Shown here piece by piece: positions 1 to 4,990 of a stretch of DNA of 6,355 bases. The notes under the pieces are model-generated. The model saw only the letters and a program-made list of their open reading frames with translations. It did no database searches and was not told where the DNA came from. Within the stretch, counting starts at the first letter, position 1; each line of letters starts with the position of its first letter. This DNA is from Betaproteobacteria bacterium UBA6910 (lineage in GTDB: Bacteria; Pseudomonadota; Gammaproteobacteria; Burkholderiales; UBA6910): assembly GCA_002451065.1 (NCBI GenBank), contig DKBC01000338.1:1118-7472 (forward strand), read 5' to 3'. A program made the position numbers and the translations under genes.

Positions 1-44
1 GCGGCCGCGTTGCTCTTGATGAAATCGCGTCTCGTGAGTTTCAT
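1..44 (-). CDS. napA: Periplasmic nitrate reductase catalytic subunit, N-terminal fragment
   Basis: Only the first 14 codons are inside the window; the gene continues past the left edge. They read MKLTRRDFIKSNAA, which holds a twin-arginine export motif (T-R-R-D-F-I-K) as expected for NapA, the molybdenum-bis-MGD and 4Fe-4S enzyme that reduces nitrate in the periplasm after folded export by Tat. The start overlaps the napD stop as ATGA, and the minus strand has AGAGGAGA just upstream as a ribosome binding site. Identification rests on the motif together with its place directly after napF and napD; the catalytic body is not visible, so intactness cannot be judged. Confidence 0.88.
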   Translation of the reverse strand, partial: MKLTRRDFIKSNAA

Positions 45-298
45 TGTTGGGTCTCCTCTAGCTGGGATCCGTCGTCCGAATACTGGTAAACCAGCGACAC
101 CGAGACCACGCCCTCGATGTCGTGCAACCTGACAAAGGTGTCCGCCGCGGCGCCGGCGTCGCTGTCCTCCACCGTCACCACGATCTTTCCGTCGGTGGTG
201 GCGGCGTGGATCTCGACACCGGGCATGTGCTCGAGGCGGGACTGCACCTGCGCGAGTTTCTCCGGCCGCGCGCGCACCACGGCGCTCGAAATATTCAT
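41..298 (-). CDS. napD: NapD, chaperone for periplasmic nitrate reductase maturation
   Basis: An 85-residue protein of normal family length. NapD is a small cytoplasmic ferredoxin-fold protein that binds the twin-arginine signal peptide of NapA and holds back export until the cofactors are loaded. The N-terminus MNISSAVVRARPEKL, the following PGVEIHAATTDGKIVVTVE and the later HDIEGVVSVSLVYQY are the conserved blocks I recognise. The start at 298 was chosen over longer readings of the frame because it begins the conserved block, has GGAG about 8 nt upstream, and overlaps the napF stop as ATGA. The stop overlaps the napA start in the same way, so napF, napD and napA are probably translationally coupled. 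The tail after residue 75 is acidic and polar and looks variable. Confidence 0.93.
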   Translation of the reverse strand: MNISSAVVRARPEKLAQVQSRLEHMPGVEIHAATTDGKIVVTVEDSDAGAAADTFVRLHDIEGVVSVSLVYQYSDDGSQLEETQQ

Positions 299-810
299 GC
301 GCTCATCTCCAGTTGTTCGGCCCGCCAAGGAGCGATGTGGATTGCCCGCACCGGGCAGGCCGGGACGCAGGCGCCGCAGCCGGTGCAGGCGTCGTTGAGA
401 ATGTTCGGAATGGCGACGCCGCCGGGGCGAAGCTCGAAGCGTATGGCGCGGGCATCGCATGCCTCGCCGCAGGAGCGGCAGACGGTGCGGTTGAGGGCGA
501 GGCAACTGCCGCCGATCCGGGCCCGGTAGTTCCAGGGCTCCGACGTCTCGCACTCGCGCCTGAGAGCGCCGGCCGCGCAGGACTCGACGCATCCCGCGCA
601 AAAAGTGCACGCGCCGCGGCTGAAGTCGATGCGCGGAAAGCCGCCGGTCCCCTTTACCAGAATTCCCTCAGGGCAGGCTCCCAGGCAGTCGCCGCAGCGC
701 GTGCAAGCAGATCTGAACGCCGGCTCGGCCAGCGCCCAGGGCGGGCGCAATTCCGCCGCGCCTGTTGATATGCGCAGCTTCAGAAAATTTCTTCTGCTCA
801 GAGTGGCCAT
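295..810 (-). CDS. napF: NapF, ferredoxin-type protein of periplasmic nitrate reductase operon
   Basis: A 171-residue protein with four cysteine clusters for 4Fe-4S centres: C36/C39/C42/C46, C68/C71/C74/C78, C103/C111/C114/C118 and C142/C145/C148/C152. The last is the classic CxxCxxCxxxCP form, and the third has a longer first gap. The RPPWA block at residues 22-26 and the SRRxF start are typical of NapF. The family is cytoplasmic and is thought to help build or load the iron-sulfur centre of NapA before export. Residues 5-11 (SRRNFLK) match the Tat consensus, but no hydrophobic segment follows, so I do not read it as an export signal. It is the first gene of the visible nap cluster. The ribosome binding site before the ATG at 810 is weak, so the exact start is slightly uncertain, though residues 5-26 align with the family. 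Confidence 0.93.
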   Translation of the reverse strand: MATLSRRNFLKLRISTGAAELRPPWALAEPAFRSACTRCGDCLGACPEGILVKGTGGFPRIDFSRGACTFCAGCVESCAAGALRRECETSEPWNYRARIGGSCLALNRTVCRSCGEACDARAIRFELRPGGVAIPNILNDACTGCGACVPACPVRAIHIAPWRAEQLEMSA

Positions 811-855
811 GCCGAATCGGGCTCGCCGATATTCTTACCCTATGTTGCGATGCCC

Positions 856-897
856 ATTTCAACAAGGAATGGTTCAGAGATACTTGATATGCCTCAA
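856..897 (-). promoter_or_regulatory. Candidate FNR/Anr-activated napF promoter
   Basis: Positions 884-897 read TTGATATGCCTCAA on the plus strand, one mismatch from the FNR/Anr consensus TTGAT-N4-ATCAA. On the minus strand, TGAAAT at 861-856 (four of six matches to TATAAT) is spaced as in an FNR class II promoter, which puts transcription start near 849 and leaves a leader of about 38 nt before napF. Anaerobic activation of nap genes by FNR-type regulators is known in several proteobacteria; assignment here is inference from sequence and position. I saw no convincing pair of NarL/NarP heptamers and no clear terminator for nth in the 811-949 gap, so some readthrough from nth into nap is possible. 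Confidence 0.6.
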
Positions 898-949
898 AAG
901 ATTGGTGAGTTGACGCATAACGGAGCGGATCACCACAAATAAGCCGTCC

Positions 950-1582
950 TTATGACGTGCGTTCCTTGTCGGGCCAGGCGCATTCCCCGGCAAGCGGACA
1001 TTCGGAGCAGAGAGGCTTGCGGGCCGCGCAGACATGGCGCCCGTGGAGGATCATGGCGTTGCTGAAAGCGGTCCATTTTTCCGGCGGAACCTGACTGGCG
1101 AGCTGAGCCTCCACTTCCTCCGCGTCTTCGCCCCGGGCGAGGCCGAGCCGGTTGGAGACCCGCAGCACGTGGGTGTCCACCGCGATCCCGGGAATGCCGA
1201 AGGCGTTCCCGAGCACCATGTTGGCGGTCTTGCGCCCCACTCCCGGCAGGGTGGTAAGCTCCGCCACGCTCCGGGGGACCTTCCCGGCGAACTGCTCCAC
1301 CAGCTTGTTGCAGCAGCCGATCACGGCCTTGGCCTTGTTCTTGTAAAAACCCGTGGAGCGGATTTCCTGCTCGAAGACCGCGGGATCGGCCTGGGCGTAG
1401 GCCCTGGCGGAACGGTACTTCCGGAACAGGGTCCTGGTCACCTCGTTGACCCGGGCATCGGTGCATTGGGCGGAGAGGATCACCGCCACCAGCAGTTCCA
1501 GGGCATTGGCGTAATCGAGCGCGAGCTTGGGCTCGGGATAGGCCTTGGCAAGCAAGCTGATGATTTTCTTCGCGTTCGACAT
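950..1582 (-). CDS. nth: Endonuclease III (DNA glycosylase/AP lyase)
   Basis: A 210-residue base-excision repair enzyme that removes oxidised pyrimidines and cleaves the abasic site. The helix-hairpin-helix LPGVGRKTA (residues 112-120) supplies the catalytic lysine K118, and VDTHV supplies the catalytic aspartate D136. The C-terminal 4Fe-4S loop is complete, with C185, C192, C195 and C201 in the C-x6-C-x2-C-x5-C pattern. Length is normal for the family. The start at 1582 has a strong GGAGGAAAG ribosome binding site on the minus strand. It is divergent from lexA with 110 bp between the start codons, and lies upstream of napF in the same direction with a 139-bp gap. The minus-strand AATAAT at 1607-1602 could be its -10, but I found no matching -35. 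Confidence 0.96.
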   Translation of the reverse strand: MSNAKKIISLLAKAYPEPKLALDYANALELLVAVILSAQCTDARVNEVTRTLFRKYRSARAYAQADPAVFEQEIRSTGFYKNKAKAVIGCCNKLVEQFAGKVPRSVAELTTLPGVGRKTANMVLGNAFGIPGIAVDTHVLRVSNRLGLARGEDAEEVEAQLASQVPPEKWTAFSNAMILHGRHVCAARKPLCSECPLAGECAWPDKERTS

Positions 1583-1645
1583 TGGCTTTCCTCCGTGAGC
1601 GATTATTGTCGCCAGAATTCCCCTCCCCGGGAAATCGCCCCGGCC

Positions 1646-1679
1646 TTGCCGCTCCCCTGAAAGCTGTATATAGTTACAG
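1646..1679 (+). promoter_or_regulatory. lexA promoter with SOS box (LexA operator)
   Basis: The SOS box CTGTATATAGTTACAG at 1664-1679 fits the E. coli-type CTG-N10-CAG consensus with an AT-rich core. A sigma-70-like promoter overlaps it: TTGCCG at 1646-1651 as -35, 17 bp, then TATAGT at 1669-1674 as -10 inside the operator. Transcription would begin near 1681, giving a leader of only about 12 nt that still contains the AGAGGAA ribosome binding site. LexA bound here would block RNA polymerase, giving autorepression of lexA and SOS control of the genes behind it. The box is also 81 bp upstream of the nth start on the other strand; whether nth is affected cannot be told. Confidence 0.9.
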
Positions 1680-1692
1680 CACTAGAGGAAAC

Positions 1693-2289
1693 ATGGACGA
1701 ACTCACCCCGCGCCAGGCCGAGATCCTGGAACTCATCCGCCGATACCTGGAAACCGAGGGCATGCCGCCCACCCGGCTGGAGATCTGCGCGGCCCTGGGC
1801 TTCAGCTCCCCCAACGCGGCGGAATCCCATATCCGGGCCCTGGAGCGCAAGGGCGCCATCGAGATCATCCCCGGCGCTTCCCGGGGCATCCAGCTGAAAG
1901 AGGGCATCGGCCTCCCGGTGGTGGGCCGGGTCGCGGCGGGAAGCCCGATCCTCGCCGAGCAGAATCTCCAGGGCCGCTACCAGATCGACCCCGCCCTGTT
2001 CCGGCCCCGCGCCCATTACCTGCTGAAAGTGCGCGGTATGAGCATGCGCGACGTTGGCATCCTGGACGGAGACCTGCTGGCCGTGCACCGCGTCCGGGAG
2101 GCGCGCTCGGGGCAGATCGTGGTGGCGCGGATGGGGAGCGAAGTCACGGTGAAGCGGCTGCGCCGCCGCGGCCACCAGGTGGAACTGCTGCCCGAGAACC
2201 CGGACTTCGAACCCATCGTGCTGGACCTGCGCCGCGACGAACTCGCCATCGAGGGCATCGGCGTGGGCGTGATCCGCAAGGGGCTTTGA
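1693..2289 (+). CDS. lexA: LexA, SOS-response repressor and autoprotease
   Basis: A 198-residue repressor of usual length. The N-terminal winged helix (about residues 1-65) starts [12 protein letters not shown] and has the recognition-helix region [21 protein letters not shown]. The self-cleavage site is at A82-G83 in GRVAAGSP. The S24-type protease dyad is S117 in GMSMRD and K154 in VTVKRL. On RecA-ssDNA filaments it cuts itself, derepressing SOS genes. The start at 1693 was chosen over upstream in-frame codons because the family begins here, AGAGGAA is correctly spaced, and the upstream DNA is the promoter. It heads the operon with imuA 22 bp downstream. Both the binding helix and the box look E. 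coli-like, unlike the divergent LexA2 of Pseudomonas putida, which occupies the same cassette position. Confidence 0.97.
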   Translation: MDELTPRQAEILELIRRYLETEGMPPTRLEICAALGFSSPNAAESHIRALERKGAIEIIPGASRGIQLKEGIGLPVVGRVAAGSPILAEQNLQGRYQIDPALFRPRAHYLLKVRGMSMRDVGILDGDLLAVHRVREARSGQIVVARMGSEVTVKRLRRRGHQVELLPENPDFEPIVLDLRRDELAIEGIGVGVIRKGL

Positions 2290-2290
2290 T

Positions 2291-2303
2291 TCCCCTCCGG
2301 GGA
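2291..2303 (+). promoter_or_regulatory. Small hairpin overlapping the imuA ribosome binding site
   Basis: TCCCC-TCC-GGGGA forms a 5-bp stem with a 3-nt loop just after the lexA stop. The right arm, GGGGA, overlaps the imuA Shine-Dalgarno (GGGGAG at 2299-2304, 7 nt before the ATG). It could limit imuA initiation or couple it to ribosomes finishing lexA. It has no T-run, so it is not a terminator. The stem is short and may be incidental. Confidence 0.3.
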
Positions 2304-2311
2304 GAAGTAGC

Positions 2312-3028
2312 ATGGGCGCCGCTCTGAGCGAAGTTCTCCAGCACCCCGCCATCTGGCGCGGCAACAGCGTGGGCCAGGTGGCGCTGCCCAGCGTTCCCAC
2401 CGGGTTTCCGCGCCTCGATGCAGAACTCCCCGGCTGCGGCTGGCCCCGGGGCGCGCTCACCGAAATTGCGTTCGAGCGCGAGGGCATCGGGGAGTTGTCC
2501 CTGCTGCTTCCCGCGCTGGCCGCGCTGTCCCGGGGCGATCTCTGGGTGGCGCTCATCGCGCCGCCCCACCTGCCCTACGCACCGGCCCTGGCCCGCGCCG
2601 GCGTGGATCTCGCGCGGGTCCTGGTGGTGCGGGCCGCCGGCACCGAGCAAACCTTATGGGCCGCGGAGCAGGCGTTGCGCTCGGGAAGCTGCGCGGCGGT
2701 GCTGGCCTGGCCCGGAGCCGTGAACGAGCGCGGCCTGCGCAAGCTTCAGTTGGCCGCGGAGGCCGGAAAGGCCTGGGGCGTGTATTTCCTGACGGCTTCC
2801 GCCGCGCCCTCGGTCTCGCCCGCGGTGCTGCGGCTGCGGCTGGCGGAGGGCGGAGCAGGGCCTGCCCCGGACTCGATCCGGGGTTCCGCGACCGCGCGTG
2901 GATGCGACTCCGCAGCAGGCAAAGGCGCGCTGCTCCCCGCGGAAGACGAAGCGCTGTGGGTGCATATCGTGAAGCGGCGCGGCCCCGCCGCGGCGCCCTT
3001 CGCCCTCCCCCTCCAACGCCATCGATAA
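2312..3028 (+). CDS. imuA: ImuA, RecA/SulA-like translesion synthesis accessory protein
   Basis: A 238-residue member of the ImuA family, which acts with ImuB and DnaE2 in SOS mutagenesis and resembles RecA/SulA. Recognisable blocks are GWPRGALTEIAFEREGIGELSLLLPALAAL (about residues 43-72), in the place of the RecA P-loop but without a Walker A GxxxxGK[ST], then WVALIAPPHLPYAPALARAGVDLARVLVVR, LWAAEQALRSGSCAAVLAWP, LRKLQLAAEAG and, near the C-terminus, VHIVKRRG. The start has GGGGAG 7 nt upstream. It follows lexA by 22 bp and precedes imuB by 27 bp. Between LRLRLAEGG and ALWVHIVKRRG lie about 30 residues I do not expect in the family, encoded by DNA with a strong palindrome at 2865-2883; the frame stays open. 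Confidence 0.92.
   Translation: MGAALSEVLQHPAIWRGNSVGQVALPSVPTGFPRLDAELPGCGWPRGALTEIAFEREGIGELSLLLPALAALSRGDLWVALIAPPHLPYAPALARAGVDLARVLVVRAAGTEQTLWAAEQALRSGSCAAVLAWPGAVNERGLRKLQLAAEAGKAWGVYFLTASAAPSVSPAVLRLRLAEGGAGPAPDSIRGSATARGCDSAAGKGALLPAEDEALWVHIVKRRGPAAAPFALPLQRHR
2865..2883. repeat. Palindromic repeat inside imuA
   Basis: CCCCGGACTCGATCCGGGG has 7-bp arms CCCCGGA/TCCGGGG and a 5-nt loop. It encodes residues 185-191 of ImuA within a stretch that appears extra for the family. Further inverted matches surround it: GCAGG/CCTGC at 2855-2865, GCCTGC at 2860-2865 with GCAGGC at 2915-2920, and CGGAG at 2851-2855 with CTCCG at 2908-2912. These suggest a larger folded element of about 70 bp. 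Similar GC-rich 'ccccggac-n-atccgggg' palindromes are, from memory, dispersed repeats in many proteobacterial genomes; copy number here is unknown. Confidence 0.6.
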
Positions 3029-3055
3029 GCCGCCGATGCGCAAAAGGGCGGAACC

Positions 3056-4489
3056 ATGCTCTGGGCCTCGCTCCATTTTCCCGGCTTTCCCGTTCAGGTG
3101 GTGGAACGGGGCGCTCCCATCGAATACCCCCTTGCCGTCGCCAGCAACGGCAGCCGCGCCGAGGTGCTGGCCTGCAACGCCCGGGCGTCCCGCGCCGGCG
3201 TCCGCCCGGGCATGTCCCTCTCCGCAGCCTATGCCCTCGTCCCCGCTCTCCGGGTCAAGGCCCAGGATCTCCGCGACGAGCGCATCGCCCTCGCGGGCAT
3301 CGCGGTCTGGGCCGGGCAGTTCACGCCCACGGTAAGCCTCGCCCCGCCCGGCACGGTGCTCGCCGAAATCGGCGGCTGCCTGCGGCTGTTCCATGGCCTC
3401 CCGCGGCTCCTGGAGAAACTGCGCGCCGGAATCGCGGAGCTCGGCTACGACGTGCTGGTCGCGGTGGCGCCCACCGCCGAGGGCGCATCCCTGTTCTCCC
3501 GCGCCGGCCTGGAACTCGTCCTCACGGAAAGGGAAGCGCTGGGCGAGCAGCTCGCCAGGCTGACGACGGACCTGCTGGAATGTCCCGGCGCGATCCGGGA
3601 CATCCTGGCGAACACCGGAATGCGGACCATCGGCGACTGCCTGCGGCTCCCCCGGGACGGCTTCGCCCGCCGGTTCGGCCATGGGCTCCTCCACCAGTTG
3701 GACCGGGCCCTGGGCCGCATTCCCGATCCGCGCCCGCCGTTCGCGCCCCCGGCACGCTGGAGCGCCGCGCTCACACTGCCCGCGCCGGCCTGGGAAGCGG
3801 AAGCCCTGCTTTTCGGCGCCCGGCGTCTGGTGGTGGAGTTATGCGGATTCCTGGCCGCGAAACAGGCCGGCGTCACCCGCCTCGTGCTGGAACTGCGGCA
3901 CGAGACGGGAAAGATCACGGCGGTGCCGGTGGCCTTCTCCCTGCCCTCTCGCGACCCGGAGCGCATCGCGGCCCTGCTGCGGGAGCGGCTTGCCACCGTG
4001 GCCCTGCCCGATCGCGTGGAGGCCATGGCGCTGGCCGCCGAGGAAACGGCGCAACTCGCGCCGCGCAACTTTTCCTTTTTCCCGGACCGGGAAGGCGTCG
4101 GCGAGAACCGCGCCGCTCTGGTGGAGCGGCTGCGGGCGCGGCTGGGCGAAGGCGCGGTCCACGGCCTGCAGCTTTTCCCCGACGCGCGGCCGGAACTGGC
4201 GTGGCGGGAGATCGAGCCCGGAACCGAGGCCCCGGCGCCGCCGCCGGTTCCCCGTCCCGCATGGCTGCTGGCGAGGCCGCGACCGCTGGCAACAGAACAC
4301 GGACTTCCCTGGCTCGACGGGCCGCTGGCGCTGCTGGCCGGGCCGGAACGCATCGAGAGCGGCTGGTGGGACGGCAACGACCTGCGGCGCGATTACTTCG
4401 TCGCCCGCGACGGCCACGGCGCCCGCCTCTGGGTGTTCCGCGAGCGGCAGGATTCGCCAGCCTGGTATTTGCACGGGGTGTTTGCATGA
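3056..4489 (+). CDS. imuB: ImuB, catalytically inactive Y-family polymerase homologue
   Basis: A 477-residue ImuB. The family looks like a Y-family polymerase but does not polymerise; it is thought to connect the beta clamp, ImuA and DnaE2 during translesion synthesis. Here the first palm motif reads LWASLHFPGFPVQVVE, with no metal-binding aspartate where active enzymes have a D-x-D-type motif. The second reads AEIGGCLRLF (residues 103-112) in place of the S-x-D-E motif. VLACNARASRAGVRPGMSLSAAYALVP (38-63) is the usual fingers/palm block, and IGDCLRLPRDGFARRFG (192-208) is the thumb region. The C-terminal block ESGWWDGNDLRRDYFVARDGHGARLWVFRER...WYLHGVFA (434-477) is typical of ImuB. I could not pick a confident clamp-binding motif. 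The ribosome binding site AGGGCGG precedes the ATG. The stop is 9 nt before the DUF559 start. Confidence 0.95.
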   Translation: MLWASLHFPGFPVQVVERGAPIEYPLAVASNGSRAEVLACNARASRAGVRPGMSLSAAYALVPALRVKAQDLRDERIALAGIAVWAGQFTPTVSLAPPGTVLAEIGGCLRLFHGLPRLLEKLRAGIAELGYDVLVAVAPTAEGASLFSRAGLELVLTEREALGEQLARLTTDLLECPGAIRDILANTGMRTIGDCLRLPRDGFARRFGHGLLHQLDRALGRIPDPRPPFAPPARWSAALTLPAPAWEAEALLFGARRLVVELCGFLAAKQAGVTRLVLELRHETGKITAVPVAFSLPSRDPERIAALLRERLATVALPDRVEAMALAAEETAQLAPRNFSFFPDREGVGENRAALVERLRARLGEGAVHGLQLFPDARPELAWREIEPGTEAPAPPPVPRPAWLLARPRPLATEHGLPWLDGPLALLAGPERIESGWWDGNDLRRDYFVARDGHGARLWVFRERQDSPAWYLHGVFA

Positions 4490-4498
4490 GGATCACCC

Positions 4499-4987
4499 AT
4501 GCTCCCCTATGAATCGAGACTCAAACCTCTCGCCCGCAGGTTGAGAAAAGAGATGACCGAAGGCGAGCAGCACCTGTGGTCGCGGCTACGCCGGAAGCAA
4601 CTTCTCGGCGTGCAGTTCTACCGCCAGAAACCCCTCGGCAGATACATCGTGGATTTCCATGCGCCGGCAGTGAGGCTGGTGATCGAGATAGACGGCTCCC
4701 AGCACATGGAACCAGGGCACACCGCGGCGGACCATGCCCGCGATGACTGGCTCCGGGCGCAGGGGCTGCGCGTCCTGCGGTTCGAGAGTTCTGACGTTCT
4801 TCGAAACACCGAAGGCGTGATGGAGGTCATCTTCACACAGATTCGGAAAGCGCTGGAGAAATCCCCCCTCACCCCCTTTAGGAAAGGGAGGTGTCCGTCC
4901 GGCATGCCAGTCTCAACCGAACCGCGCCCTGAGCACCGCCTCGTTCCCCCCTTTGAAAAAGGGGGGCGGAGGGGGGAATTTCAGTAA
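4499..4987 (+). CDS. DUF559 endonuclease-domain protein
   Basis: A 162-residue protein. Residues 5-118 match the DUF559 family, a Vsr-like restriction-endonuclease fold of unknown biological role. Visible blocks are LARRLRKEMTEGEQHLWSRLR (11-31), GVQFYRQKPLGRYIVDFHAP (37-56), RLVIEIDGSQH (59-69) and DDWLRAQGLRVLRFESSDVLRNTEGV (82-107). D52, E63 and D65 are the likely metal ligands, with H69 conserved, so it looks catalytically intact. The tail from about residue 121 (SPLTPFRKG...PPFEKGGRRGEFQ) is low-complexity and is translated from two palindromic repeats, so it is probably not functional protein. The start has GAGG 7 nt upstream, overlapping the imuB stop. It is not a usual member of the mutagenesis cassette. 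It is in the same frame as dnaE2, with only TAA and ACC between them. Confidence 0.9.
   Translation: MLPYESRLKPLARRLRKEMTEGEQHLWSRLRRKQLLGVQFYRQKPLGRYIVDFHAPAVRLVIEIDGSQHMEPGHTAADHARDDWLRAQGLRVLRFESSDVLRNTEGVMEVIFTQIRKALEKSPLTPFRKGRCPSGMPVSTEPRPEHRLVPPFEKGGRRGEFQ
4858..4982. repeat. Inverted pair of palindromic repeats (REP/BIME-like) at the DUF559 3' end
   Basis: Two related units face each other. The left unit is GAAATCCCCCCTC (4858-4870), one base, then a hairpin CCCCCTTT-AGG-AAAGGGAG (4872-4890, one C/A mismatch). The right unit is a perfect 9-bp hairpin CCCCCCTTT-GAA-AAAGGGGGG (4946-4966), then CG and GAGGGGGGAATTTC (4969-4982), which is the reverse complement of the left 13-nt end with one extra base. 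Each unit is therefore a single-stranded guide plus a triloop hairpin, and the outer ends are terminal inverted repeats. About 55 bp of unrelated DNA with the palindrome GGCATGCC (4901-4908) lies between. The pair encodes the DUF559 tail and ends 8 nt before dnaE2. There is no T-run for a terminator, but the hairpins could affect mRNA stability or dnaE2 output. Confidence 0.8.
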
Positions 4988-4990
4988 ACC

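Noticed and set aside
1..70. NotI-like (1-8) and BamHI-like (65-70) sites that could suggest a cloning junction
   Set aside because: Both lie within uninterrupted napA and napD coding sequence; such sites are expected by chance in GC-rich DNA.
836..842. NarL/NarP heptamer TACCCTA upstream of napF
   Set aside because: It is a single 7-mer with one mismatch and no inverted partner, and it lies downstream of the predicted transcription start.
3056..4489. ImuB as an inactivated pseudogene because it lacks polymerase catalytic residues
   Set aside because: Loss of the metal-binding carboxylates is a family feature of ImuB, and the reading frame and C-terminal domain are intact.
2656..4512. Long 618-codon open frame on the plus strand overlapping imuA and imuB
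   Set aside because: It is Arg/Gly/Ala/Pro-rich, has no recognisable domain, and covers two clearly conserved genes in another frame. High GC makes stop codons rare.
4486..4512. Short reading frame ATG-AGG... overlapping the imuB stop
   Set aside because: It has only eight codons and no support; the DUF559 start at 4499 explains the region better.
4946..4982. Rho-independent terminator before dnaE2
   Set aside because: The hairpin is strong, but it is followed by a G-rich run rather than T residues, and its partner unit shows it is one half of a repeat pair.
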